From Paraescarpia echinospica (taxonomy: Eukaryota > Annelida > Polychaeta > Sabellida > Siboglinidae): 64,000 bases of DNA. The stretch covers positions 29,657,842 through 29,721,841 of the forward strand of contig CM034544.1 in the NCBI GenBank assembly GCA_020002185.1, read 5' to 3'. Below are positions 22,186 through 32,440 of this stretch, one piece after another (the stretch's first letter is position 1; each line of letters begins with the position of its first letter). The position numbers and the translations under genes were made by a program. The notes beneath the pieces were generated by a model. The model ran no database searches. It was not told the DNA's origin and saw nothing but the letters and a program-made list of their open reading frames with translations.

Positions 22186-24945
22186 TGGTGTATAGACACT
22201 CCAACATGGTGTATAGACACTCCAATATGGTGTATAGACACTCCAACATGGTGTATAGACACTCCAACATGGTGTATAAACACTCCATCATGGTGTATAG
22301 ACACTCCAACATGGTGTGTAGACACTCCAACATTATGTATACACTCCCACATGGTGTATAGACACTCCCACATGGTGTATAGACACTCCAACATGGTGTA
22401 TAGACACTCCCACATGGTGTATAGACACTCCATCATGGTGTATAGACACTCCCACATGATGTATAGACACTCCAACATGGTGTGTAGACACTCCAACATT
22501 ATGTATACACTCCCACATCGTGTATAGACACTCCCACATGGTGTATAGACACTCCAACATGGTGTATAGACACTCCCACATGGTGCATAGACACTCCCAC
22601 ATGGTCTATAGACACTCCAACATGGTGTGTAAACACTCCAACATGGTGTATAGACACTCCAACATGGTGTATAAACACTCCCACATGGTATATAGACACT
22701 CCAACATGGTGAATATACACTCCAACATGGTGTGTAGACACTCCAACATGACGTGTAGACACTCCCACATGATGTATAGACATTCCCACATGGTGTATAG
22801 ACACTCCAACATGGTGTACAGACACTCTCACACGGTGTATAGACACTCCAACATGGTGTATAGACACTCCAACATGGTGTATAGACACTCCAACATGGTG
22901 TATAGACACTCTCACATGGTGTATAAACACTCCAACATGGTGCATAGACACTCCAACATGGTGTACAGTCACTCCAACATGGTGTATAGACACTCCCACA
23001 TGGTGTATAGACACTCCCACATGGTGTATAGACACTCCCACATGATGTATAGACACTCCCACATGGTGTATAGACACTCCAACATGGTGAATATACACTC
23101 CAACATGGTGCATAGACACTCCCACATGGTATACAGACACTCCCAAATGGTGTATAGACACTCCCACATGGTGTATAGACACTCCCTCCAACATGGTGTA
23201 TAGACACTCCCACATGGTGTATAGACACTCCAACATGGTGTATAGACACTCCCACATGGTGTATAGACACTCCAACATGGTGTATAGACACTCCCACATG
23301 GTGTATAGACACTACAACATGGTGTATAGACACTCCCACATGGTGTATAGACACTCCCACATGGTGTATAGACACTCCCACATGGTGTATAGACACACCC
23401 ACATGGTGTATAGCCACTCCCACATGGTTTATAGACACTCCCACATGGTGTATAGACACTCCCACATGGTGTATAGACACTCCCACATGGTGTATAGACA
23501 CTCCAACATGGTGTATAGACACTCCCACATGGTGTATAGACACTCCAACATGGTGTATAGACACTCCAACATGGTGAATATACACTCCAACATGGTGCAT
23601 AGACACTCCCACATGATGTATAGACACTCCCACATGGTGTATAGACACTCCAACATGGTGAATATACACTCCAACATGGTGCATAGACACTCCCACATGG
23701 TATACAGACACTCCCAAATGGTGTATACACACTCCCACATGGTGTATAGACACTCCCTCCAACATGGTGTATAGACACTCCAACATGGTGTATAGACACT
23801 CCCACATGGTGTATAGACACTCCAACATGGTGTATAGACACTCCCACATGGTATATAGACACTCCCAAATGGTGTATAGACACTCCCACATGGTGTATAG
23901 ACACTCCAACATGGTGTATAGACACTCCAACATGGTGTATAGACACTCCCACATGGTGTATAGACACTACAACATGGTGTATAGACACTCCCACATGGTG
24001 TATAGACACTCCCACATGGTGTATAGACACTCCCACATGGTGTATAGACACACCCACATGGTGTATAGACACTCCCACATGGTTTATAGACACTCCCACA
24101 TGGTGTATAGACACTCCCACATGGTTTATAGACACTCCCACATGGTGTATAGACACTCCCACATGGTATATAGACACTCCCACATGGTGTATAGACACTC
24201 CCACATGGTGTATAGACACTCCAACATGGTGTATAGACACTCCAACATGGTGTGTAGACACTCCCACGTGGTGTATAGACACTGCAACATGGTGTGTAGA
24301 CACTCCCAAATGGTGTATAAACACTCCAACATGGTGTATAGACACTCCCACATGGTTTATAGACACTCCAACATGGTGTATAGACACTCCCACATGGTGT
24401 ACAGACACTCCCACATGGTGTATAGACACTGCAACATGGTATACAGACACTCCTACATGGTGTATAGACACTCCCACATGGTGTATAGACACTCCACCAT
24501 GGTGTATAGACACTCCCACATGGTGTATAGACACTCCCACATGGCGTATAGACACTCCAACATGGTGTGTAGACACTCCCACGTGGTGTATAGACACTGC
24601 AACATGGTGTGTAGACACTCCCAAATGGTGTATAGACACTCCAACATGGTGTATAGACACTCCCACATGGTGTATAGACACTCCCACATGGTGTATAGAC
24701 ACTGCAACATGGTATACAGACACTCCTACATGGTGTATAGACACTCCCACATGGTGTATAGACACTGCAACATGGTATACAGACACTCCTACATGGTGTA
24801 TAGACACTCCCACATGGTGTATAGACACTCCACCATGGTGTATAGACACTCCCACATGGTGTATAGACACTCCCACATGGCGTATAGACACTCCCACATG
24901 GTGTATAGACACTCCAATATGGTGTACAGACACTCCAACATGAAC
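22186..24945. repeat. 21-bp minisatellite ACACTCCAACATGGTGTATAG with higher-order repeats
   Basis: About 131 copies. A 570-bp block (27 units plus three extra bases, CTC) recurs: the CCCTCCAACATGG landmark appears near 23187 and 23757, and the GTGAATATACACTCC landmarks repeat at the same distance. The 21-bp period keeps long frames open on both strands (up to 654 codons on minus). No splice junction match was found. Confidence 0.95.
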
Positions 24946-25294
24946 TGATATATTTACACCTCTCTACAGCTGTTGCATTGTTTCTATCTGTAAGTTACTG
25001 TGACTTAACACTGTTGCTTGGGGACATATTCTGCAAAATTTCGAAATTTGGATCAATTTATATATTTTTTTTTCAACATATTTCACAGTAAAAAATGTTT
25101 GTCTAGGTAATAATTAAATAATGTGCAAATGTATTAATCTAACTTTGAATAGTGTTTTTAATTTGATCATGCCTTGCTAAAACTGACATTAGATGACAAG
25201 TCTTCCACAGTGGTTGATGAACTGGGCATTCAAGATGACATGATACATTTACACCTTTCTACATGTTTCTCTTAAACCAATGAGCTGCCCCAGT
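24946..25294. other. Unique AT-rich sequence, then one copy of the 53-bp repeat
   Basis: No gene recognised. The last 30 bases (CTTAAACCAATGAGCTGCCC) belong to the 53-bp array that resumes after the hAT-like element. Confidence 0.5.
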
Positions 25295-26156
25295 CAGACA
25301 TGGGGTCAAATACATTGACATGTATTTAAATACAAATACTCTTGAGGGAGTCAAATACAAATACTTTGAAATGCAAAAGTATTTAAATACAAATACATTG
25401 GAAAGTATTTCAAATACTTTTCAAATAATTTTCAAATATTTGTTACTTTCAGACTACATTACAATGACTTGTACACAACTTACACCTGGCTTTGAAGTTT
25501 CCTTCCACATTTTCAGGCACATTGAAAAACTTGAATACCATGGACTGAGGCTTGCTAGCCATGGTTTGTAGGTTCATAGGCAACTAACTTGCAGTTACAA
25601 CGAACCTGGCTTGATGATGATGGTACCACCTGACTTGAGAAGCCACCACCTTCTCTTAACCCACAGAGAGCAAGCAAATATTAGACACAATAGCTGGCCT
25701 TAGCAGCCACTGCCACATTGGTTAGGTACCAGGTAGGTTGTTTGGTTAGCTGGGGCTTGGAAACTATGATCAAAAGACAGACAGACAGTGCAAGTCTCCT
25801 TTTTAGTAATTGCATCACAATGACAACTGACAAGTAAGGTGATGTTGGCTTCTCACACAGTGATCTCAATTACTTCTCACATAATGGCATTACCTTGCCA
25901 TTATTTCTGAGCGGAAAAGTGGTGAATTGCCAAATGACATAGTAAAATTGCTCAACTCTTAAGAATTCAAACAAGAATAATTTTAAGTTGTCATTTATTG
26001 ATAATCACGTCCTATGTATTTGAAAGTATTTCAAATACTTTAGGAAAGTTTTTAAATACAAATACTTTCATGTCAAACACATTCATGTCAAATACAAATA
26101 CTTATAAAAAAGTATTTAAATACATACAAATACAAATGTATTTGACCCCATGTCTG
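25295..26156. mobile_element. Non-autonomous hAT-like element, 862 bp
   Basis: Perfect 19-bp inverted ends: CAGACATGGGGTCAAATAC at 25295-25313 and its complement at 26138-26156. The flanks GCCCCAGT (25287-25294) and GCCCCACT (26157-26164) form an 8-bp target duplication with one mismatch. CAG ends and an 8-bp duplication point to the hAT superfamily. The subterminal regions are packed with AAATACAAATACTT motifs in both orientations, likely transposase-binding sites. There is no transposase ORF. It sits inside the 53-bp minisatellite. Confidence 0.88.
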
Positions 26157-26164
26157 GCCCCACT

Positions 26165-26392
26165 GAAACATCCCACTCACTTCATGCCGTCCTCTTAAAC
26201 CAATGAGTTGCTCCTCTGCACCGTCCCACTCACTTCATGTCGTCCTCTTAAACCAATGCCCTGCCCCAGTGCACCGTCCCATTCACTTCATGCCGTCCTC
26301 TTAAACCAATGAGCTGCCCCACTGCACCGTCCCACTCACTTCATGCCGTCCTCTTAAACCAATGAGCTGCCCCACTGCACCATCCCACTCAC
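26165..26392. repeat. 53-bp minisatellite spanning an exon end and splice donor
   Basis: About four and a half copies, plus one cut off by the hAT-like element. On the minus strand each unit reads GGCATGAA then GTGAGTGGGAYGGTGCA, the last eight bases of the exon at 26423-26393 followed by its donor and intron start. Confidence 0.88.
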
Positions 26393-26423
26393 TTCATGCC
26401 AGATCAGGTTCCTCCCCCATCAA
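26393..26423 (-). pseudogene. USP9X-like mini-exon LMGEEPDL
   Basis: The acceptor is GTCACAG and the donor GTGAGT. Thirty-one bases encode LMGEEPDLA and then an in-frame TGA. USP9X-type proteins read KWYSKLMGDEPDLDPD here, so this segment continues the exon at 27524-27453 directly. The exon end may have moved, since the last bases (GCATGAA) do not match the family. It is short, but the context on both sides supports it. Confidence 0.7.
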
Positions 26424-27345
26424 CTGTGACAGAAACACAACATGTCACCAACTGTGACAGATGCACACGACACGTCACCAACTGTGACAGACACACGACA
26501 CGTCACCAACTGTGACAGACACAACATGTCACCAACTGTGCAGATGCACAACATGTCACCAACTGTGACAGACACACGTCATGTCACCAACTGTGACAGA
26601 CACACGACTCGTCACCAACTGTGACAGACACACGACACATCACCAACTGTGAGACACATGACACATCACCAACTGTGACCCACACACGACATGTCACCAA
26701 CTGTGACACACACACACGACACATCACCAACTGTGACACACACACACGACACATCACCAACTGTGACACACACACACGACACGTCACCAACTGTGACACA
26801 CACACACGACACATCACCAACTGTGACACACACACACGACACATCACCAACTGTGACACGACACATCACCAACTGTGACCCACACACGACATGTCACCAA
26901 CTGTGACACACACACACGACACATCACCAACTGTGACACACACACACGACACATCACCAACTGTGACACACACACACGACACATCACCAACTGTGACACA
27001 CACACACGACACGTCACCAACTGTGACACACACACACGACACATCACCAACTGTGACACACACACACGACATGTCACCAACTGTGACACACACACGACAC
27101 GTCACCAACTGTGACACATGACATGTCAATAACTGTGACAGACACACGACACATCACCAACTGTGACAGACACACAACACATCACCAACTGTGACACATG
27201 ACATGTCAATAACTGTGACAGAAACACGACACATCACCAACTGTGACACATGACATGTCAATAACTGTGACAGACACACGACACATCACCAACTGTGACA
27301 GATATGTAATCAACTGTGACATACACACAACACATTATTAACTGT
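26424..27345. repeat. 30-bp minisatellite at the acceptor of the mini-exon
   Basis: About 30 copies. On the minus strand units read GTGTGTGTCACAG then TTGGTGAYGTGTCGT. GTCACAG-TTGGTG copies the acceptor and first bases (GTCACAG-TTGATG) of the exon at 26423 with one change. The shared exon part is short, so this link is weaker than for the 50-, 45- and 29-bp arrays. Confidence 0.9.
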
Positions 27346-27452
27346 GACATACATATGACATGTCACCGTGACAGACACAACACACACATGACATATCTCA
27401 CGTAGTGTCGTATATGACCTCTGACCTAGCAGCCCAGACACTTGAGACTGAC

Positions 27453-27524
27453 CTTGGAGAACCACTTGATGCAGTTCTATCTGTCGCACGGGTAGATCGC
27501 GCTCTCCGCCAGACACACCCAGAT
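27453..27524 (-). pseudogene. USP9X-like exon with internal TAG (CLAESAIYPCDR)
   Basis: The acceptor is TGTCTGTTTCAG and the donor GTCAGT. Twenty-four codons encode IWVCLAESAIYPCDR, a stop (TAG, 27477-27479), then NCIKWFSK. USP9X proteins have a CLAENAV...CDRE-CFKWYSK block here, so the stop replaces a Glu or Gln codon by one base. It is the most N-terminal island recognised. Confidence 0.85.
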
Positions 27525-27830
27525 CTGAAACAGACAGACACTAGAGTGACACGCCATCAGACACAAAAGTGACACATCAACAAACACAATCGTTGCAACA
27601 CCATACATAAAAAAATGTGTGTGTGCGAGTGTGTGTCTGTGCACATCAGTCCTCTTCATCTCCATCATGTAGAACCTACTTGCCGATCTCATTTTGGCAG
27701 GCCTTTCCACCCTGGCATGCACAAAATGGCGTGCATGCCTTGTCAGAGCTATTGCAGCTGCACTTGTTCATGCTACATGGCATTTCACTTCAACACGAGC
27801 ACTTGGTCAGCTTTAGCAACCCAGTCGGGG

Positions 27831-28276
27831 CTAACGAGGTGTATGTGGGGACAGTAGTAGACTGAGCGCAGTAGTCCCCTCCTCCTGCGACCAACCATAA
27901 GATGTAGGGTCTAGTACAGGTGGGTTTGGGTCCAAAGCATAAAGCCAAATTTCTACTTGCAGATGGGCTCTGGCTACATTTTGTTCAAACGCTTCACTTG
28001 TGGGTGGTAATGAACACAGCTTTGGTGCAGAAGCCTTGCTTCTGTTTACTTTAGAAAACCACATTTGTTGGCATGCTTCCGTTATCGAATGACATCTTTG
28101 CTGACCATAGCAGGCCAACATGAAGTGTGTGGCCCGGTCCACTACTTCTGATAAAGGTGGTCTGTCTGTGTTTCCCAGTAAGTTGAGAGAACGTTGGCCA
28201 TATTTCAGAACTGTCAGAGCTGCAACCTTGCCAACGCCAAAGTATGACGCCACAGTATCACAACCTGTGAGCAGCC
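27831..28276 (-). pseudogene. Segment 4 of the FEN1/PIN-like gene (GCD and hairpin motif)
   Basis: The frame is open from about 28276 (TGCDTV) although the listed first codon at 28253 is GTG. GCD followed by FGVGKVAALTVLKYG is reminiscent of the GCDY plus helix-two-turn-helix DNA-binding segment of FEN1. The downstream LCSLPPTSEAFEQNVARAHL and PVLDPTSYGW blocks are characteristic of this unnamed family. Confidence 0.68.
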
Positions 28277-28506
28277 AGTAGATCTGGGACGATGGAGCTG
28301 TGCACTTCTGCAGCTACGTTGATATCTAGGACACGTCCTCGAATTGTCAAAACCATTATAACTTTGCAGGATATACTGCCCTGGTGACAGAAATACAAGA
28401 GAACAAAGATGTCGGTGTCATCTGCAACAACCAGGACGGTACCATCCTCTACACGTGAAACTTGTTGCACAATCAGAGTGTCTCCCTCCGCCTGCGTTAT
28501 AGCCAT
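28258..28506 (-). pseudogene. Segment 3 of the FEN1/PIN-like gene
   Basis: 82 codons from an ATG at 28506. EGDT (residues 7-10) and VVADDTDIFVLL (26-37) would supply the second and third acidic clusters of a PIN/FEN1 active site. The frame ends a few codons after a DLLAAH sequence, where segment 3 should continue into TGCDTVASYFG. Confidence 0.68.
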
Positions 28507-28703
28507 GTCTTGACGTTTGTTTACACAATCATTTGCGATTTCTACAGGAACTGGTCTCTGCCAGTGATGACTAGTTTATGCTTTTGAAAGTCAGCCTTGT
28601 GCGAAACCAAATCCTCGATGATGAGAGCAATCAGTTGATCTTTGTTCATGGTGATGGTTAGGATGACTTTTTGTGGTGGCAGGCGAGCTGTGCAACGTAA
28701 TGT

Positions 28704-29177
28704 TTAGTCCCTGCTTGCTCCTTTGTCCCTGCCGCGTCGGGTTGCCTCCTTAGTAGTGCCCTCAATGTATCTGTCGAACACCAGATAGACATCACTTTTC
28801 GCTAAGTGACTGTGTAGGTAACTGCAGAACCGGACAAGGTAGTCGTGTACAGTGCCAGATGTTGGCCAAGGCACTACCCAGAGGACAGCGCACCAATGGA
28901 GGAACGTTGCCTGCACATCTTGTTCAGCCAGCTGTCTTGACACTTCCACCTTGAGCGCATTCTTGAGATTGGATTTCGTTTTGTTATCCCTCATATTTCC
29001 ATTTTCACAGAACATAGACGTAGGGATAGGTGATATTTCATGGCCCATTAGCATGGTTGTGTCAAGATCGCATGCGCTAGACTGCAAGCCCGTGGCTCTT
29101 GCATAGATGGTTTCCTTGTCAAACTCTTTAGCATCTCTGACTTTAATGTATTTCCTAGATAAAGCCATGGTGGTCAC
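28704..29177 (-). pseudogene. Segment 2 of the FEN1/PIN-like gene
   Basis: 157 codons. PIPTSMF is at residues 50-56, LKVEVSRQLAEQD at 75-87, HWCAVLWVVPWP at 94-105 and DVYLVFDRY at 129-137, with Asp135 in a VFD motif like that after the second FEN1 strand. A basic tail (ATRRGRDKGASRD) ends at a stop. The first acidic residue expected in a PIN fold before CAVLW is not present in this copy. Confidence 0.68.
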
Positions 29178-29258
29178 AATTTGTTGTATTGAATCATGAA
29201 ATCCACCAGGCCAACTGCGTTCAAAAGATTCTGTATTTTTCCCAGCAATTCCACCTTG

Positions 29259-29705
29259 TCAACATTGACCGAGGAGTGATTCACAAGTTGCCCCAGTGAC
29301 AATGTTCATCAGCCCATCTGGATGTTGCTCCGGATCAAGTGGATCTATGCAAAGCTCCAATTTATCACGTAGAGCTTTCCTGTCTCGATTGTCTCCATTC
29401 ATTCTTGCAACCATTTCTTCTTTGTGCGAAGTTTGGGCAAATGGTTGTTCGTTATCTCTCATCTCGTTCAAGTCATCGATGATGCTATAACACCTATGCA
29501 ACTTGTAAGCCCAGGTTTTGAGAGTTTCCGGTTTCAGAGTTATTCCAATGATCCCACGCTGTCCATGACCATACCTCATGAAGGTAGTTTCAATGGCCAT
29601 GTCACTCCAAATGCCATTGAACAGACCAGCATTGTGGTGCATCGTGTGCTGACAGTGCTGTCCGTTGATAAATTGCACACGCATGCCATCGGGTAAGCCT
29701 TCCAT
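29259..29705 (-). pseudogene. Segment 1 of the FEN1/PIN-like gene
   Basis: 149 codons including MEGLPDGMRVQFINGQ, TTFMRYGHGQRGIIGI and DPLDPEQHPDGLMNIVTG. The frame ends at a stop just after LLGQC. The next frame continues with ESFERSWPGGFHDSI, which belongs to the same family, so this is a frameshift and not a natural end. Confidence 0.7.
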
Positions 29706-29859
29706 AGATCGTAGATAGTAGAGTGGGAACTCGAAATAAACTGTTTGTCACAATTTCGCAACCGTTTTCATTGCGTTCTTTACGTTTAACAAATGAAATG
29801 ATGGTACTATGGAATTTCTGATGTCTGAAAACATATAAGAAAGACCTTTTCATCGTGTG

Positions 29860-31050
29860 TGTGTGTGTGTGTAGATTACCCGGTTAAAAATATGTGACAA
29901 TTTGCATAGTAGGCAACCATTTTTAGGCCACCATTTTGTTTTCTTTGCTTTTTTCATATCAATTATGGTGAAATCGAATTCCTCATGTCTGGAAACATAT
30001 CAAACAACATTTTAATCATGTGTGTATCTTGTCTGGTTGCAAAGATATGATAATAGGTTGATTTTCGTGGCCATTTTGGATTTTTTCATTTTTTTCAAAA
30101 TGCCCAAGGGTAAGATCTCCACACCCCCTGGATATCATTATATACATGCTAGATATGAATAATCAACAAAGAAAAAATGAGTCAAGTGGCCCTGAAGTCC
30201 TTTGGACTAATACGTCTATATGTGACCCCGGCTGACCAAATGAGTGATAAGTCGGAAATTTTTTACATTGTTTTCTTACGTCCTTGTAAAGGTTCGGTAG
30301 GGTGCTTTACACGGTTTCAAAAATTATGACTGCTACAAATATTGGCAAAGTTATGGAGCATTGAACATAATAGGGATCAAAAAGTGAAAATGAAGAAAAC
30401 GGCTGTTGAAGTTTTACATTATATATGCAAATGGATTGCATGGAAATATTACATGCGCAACATTCAAATGTGGCACACAGTATGTAATATGTATGTTATG
30501 TTGCAATGATACACTGGAAGTACAAATGTGCTGCTGCAAAGACTTATCAAGTTATGCCAGATTATGTCTTCATGTGTAAAACTAAGAGGACATATTATTT
30601 GAGAGCAAAAGGTAGACTCACTGTTTGACACAGTTTAAAACCTACAGGCAACTGTCCAGTTTAACAGGGGTCTAGTGGCTTAATGCTGTCTGTTGACACA
30701 AGCTACTGCCAGTGACCAATTACACATTAGTCACAGTTTCCATCAAACAATAGCAGGCAGAGAATCTTAGCTGCACAGCTGGGTGTAATACACAACCAGA
30801 GCCACCACTGATTCATGGTCAAGTAGATTAGCTCAATGCACCAACTAAGACAATACACAACACTGTGAGTGACAGTGTCCAGAGTGAGGCCTAAGCAGTG
30901 TCCTCATTGCTGAATAGATCAATTAAACCTGCCAAGTGGGTGACATTGTGCACAAGTGTTCATTAATCCTTAGTGATTGTTCAGAACACCAGACTGACCA
31001 CATACCTAAACAAAGCGAATGTAATAGGTGAAGAACAGGCAGTGTTCAAA
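29860..31050. other. Non-coding AT-rich stretch
   Basis: No gene recognised. A short (GT)n tract lies at 29856-29872. The segment 30640-30730 is a diverged copy of 31885-31960 (both contain an AACTGTYCAGTYTAACAGGGG core), so two related dispersed repeats flank the LINE fragment at 31.07 kb. Confidence 0.45.
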
Positions 31051-31067
31051 TAGGGGTATTGGTTTAA

Positions 31068-31460
31068 TTGTATTTGTCTCCATGCAAAAGGCTTTATTGT
31101 GCCTTCATCGATTATAAGAAAGCATTTGATTTAGTAGACCTGTCCTCCCTGTGGTCTAAGATAATTTCATGCGGTATTAATGGTATTGTGTTGAAAGTTG
31201 TATACAACATGTACAAAAATGCTAAATCATGTATAAATCAGGGCCAGGCTGTGTCAGCCTTCTTCTCATATGATGTATAGGTATGGCAAGGAGAAAACTT
31301 GTTTCCTTTGTTATTTGCTATTTACCTGAATCATTTTGAACACTGTTAGTCACAATTATAACGGACTTGACATGGTAGCTGGTGAAATTTACAACAACCT
31401 TAGGGATGATGATGTAGAAAATGTATGTTCTACTATATTCTGATGACACTAAAATGATTC
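31068..31460 (+). pseudogene. Reverse transcriptase fragment of a LINE
   Basis: It encodes CAFIDYKKAFDLVDLSSLWS (motif A with Asp), then NMYKNAKSCI. An in-frame TAG at 31278 is followed by VWQGENLFPLLFAIYLN (motif B region), and LYSDDTK at about 31436-31456 stands where the YADD active site belongs. The type differs from the CR1/L2 and RTE-like copies in this window. It is a short decayed remnant. Confidence 0.78.
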
Positions 31461-31889
31461 AATCAAATACAGCTTTCTTGCTTGTGTATAGCAGAACTAT
31501 GTCAACTCTTCTAATGGTTGACATTTGGTTGTTTCAGGTGTCAACTATATTGTGAATCTGTAATTATTAGTCTATATTGATACAATTGATTTACACAGTA
31601 CCATGTCTACACAAGGCATGGCAAGCATAAACAGAACAGTAGAATGCATTTGATATCAATAAGGTGCAGGATATTTCACTCTATAGTTGTCCAGAATATT
31701 AATTTTCTATGTTTGTCATCTACAGGTGACAGAATATTAATTTTGTTTGTCACCTACAGGTTTCTACAGACAATACATCTTTAACATATATACATCACAG
31801 TCACACCATTTTATAATAATTAAATGAACATCAAAATAAACACAACTTGCAATTATAGAAAATCAATAGTTCTGAAGATAAAGTGTTAG

Positions 31890-32440
31890 CCAACTGTTCA
31901 GTCTAACAGGGGTCAAGTGTGTCTATTCTGCCTGGGCACTGTGACCAATTAAAGATTAGTCAAGGTCTCAATGGTGTTGACTTTGTGGCACATTAAACAA
32001 AATCTACTGTTGGGGGTGGTCTCAAGGGCCCTTCTCAAAACCGCATCACTAGATAATGTAAAACTGTTGCACTTTGGGGGCCCCTTAGGTGCCCTTAGAA
32101 TGATTCAATCAAATACAGATGTCTTGTATATAGTGGCAGCACCCTAAGATACATCAATAAAAAATTAGAAAAAAAGTTGCTCAACAGTTTTTGAAAAAAT
32201 AGGCAAAATGTTAAATTTTTACCAGTTTTGGGGTCCTTGGAAGCCCTAGGGAGCCCTTAAAATGATTCAATCAAATACAGATTTTTCGTGCATAGTAACA
32301 GTGCCCTAAGATGTCTGCAAAATTGGAGAAAAAGTTGCTGAACGGTTTCTGAGATACGGCAGCTAACAGCGGACAGCGGACGCAGAGTGATGGCAATAGT
32401 CCCTTGGACCTTCGGCCAAAGGACTAAAAAACTATATCAG
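31890..32440. repeat. Dispersed mollusc-type repeat with internal duplications
   Basis: AATGATTCAATCAAATACAG recurs at about 32099 and 32260 (and once at 31453). Each later copy is followed by a CCTAAGAT...GTTGCTNAACNGTTT block. The right end, CAGCGGACGCAGAGTGATGG followed by a CCTTCGGCCAAAGGACTA motif, is like repeat tails I know from bivalve and gastropod genomes. No coding capacity. Confidence 0.45.

Larger units (their letters stand above)
6074..27524 (-). pseudogene. USP9X / fat-facets-like deubiquitinase, decayed multi-exon copy
   Basis: Eight exon-like islands on the minus strand follow USP9X protein order: 27524-27453, 26423-26393, 21832-21718, 21414-21319, 12212-12103, 8498-8391, 8160-7980 and 6197-6074. 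Most are bounded by AG acceptors and GT donors, and the phases of 8498-8391 and 8160-7980 fit each other. USP9X removes ubiquitin from many substrates through a Cys/His/Asp catalytic domain (peptidase family C19). This copy is very unlikely to work: a stop in the first island, frameshifts in three, two donors starting AT, an Arg at the catalytic His, and no sequence for several hundred residues before the Cys box or for the part between Cys box and palm. The introns are made almost wholly of minisatellites and mobile elements. Alternative: a working gene seen through a poor assembly. Confidence 0.8.
27831..29853 (-). pseudogene. Decayed transposon-like gene with FEN1/PIN-like motifs
   Basis: Four minus-strand open segments form one broken gene: 29705-29259, 29177-28704, 28506-28258 and 28253-27831, with traces of the start up to about 29853. 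I recognise it as belonging to a family repeated in many invertebrate genomes without a settled name. The order of conserved blocks is TTFMRYGHGQRGIIGITLKP, CIDPLDPEQHPDGLMNIVTG, PIPTSMF, a VYLVFDRY block, EGDT, VVADDTDIFVLL, TGCDTVASYFGVGKVAALTV, then KLCSLPPTSEAF and VARAHLQ. The acidic residues after predicted strands, followed by GCD plus a glycine-rich helix-hairpin, resemble the XPG/FEN1 branch of PIN nucleases. That function is inference. At least three frameshifts or stops make it dead. Confidence 0.65.

Noticed and set aside
22164..24948. Very long open frames (up to 654 codons) across the 21-bp array on both strands
   Set aside because: The period is a multiple of three, so any stop-free unit is open in several frames on both strands. 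The frames consist only of the repeat, with no start context, domain or splice support.
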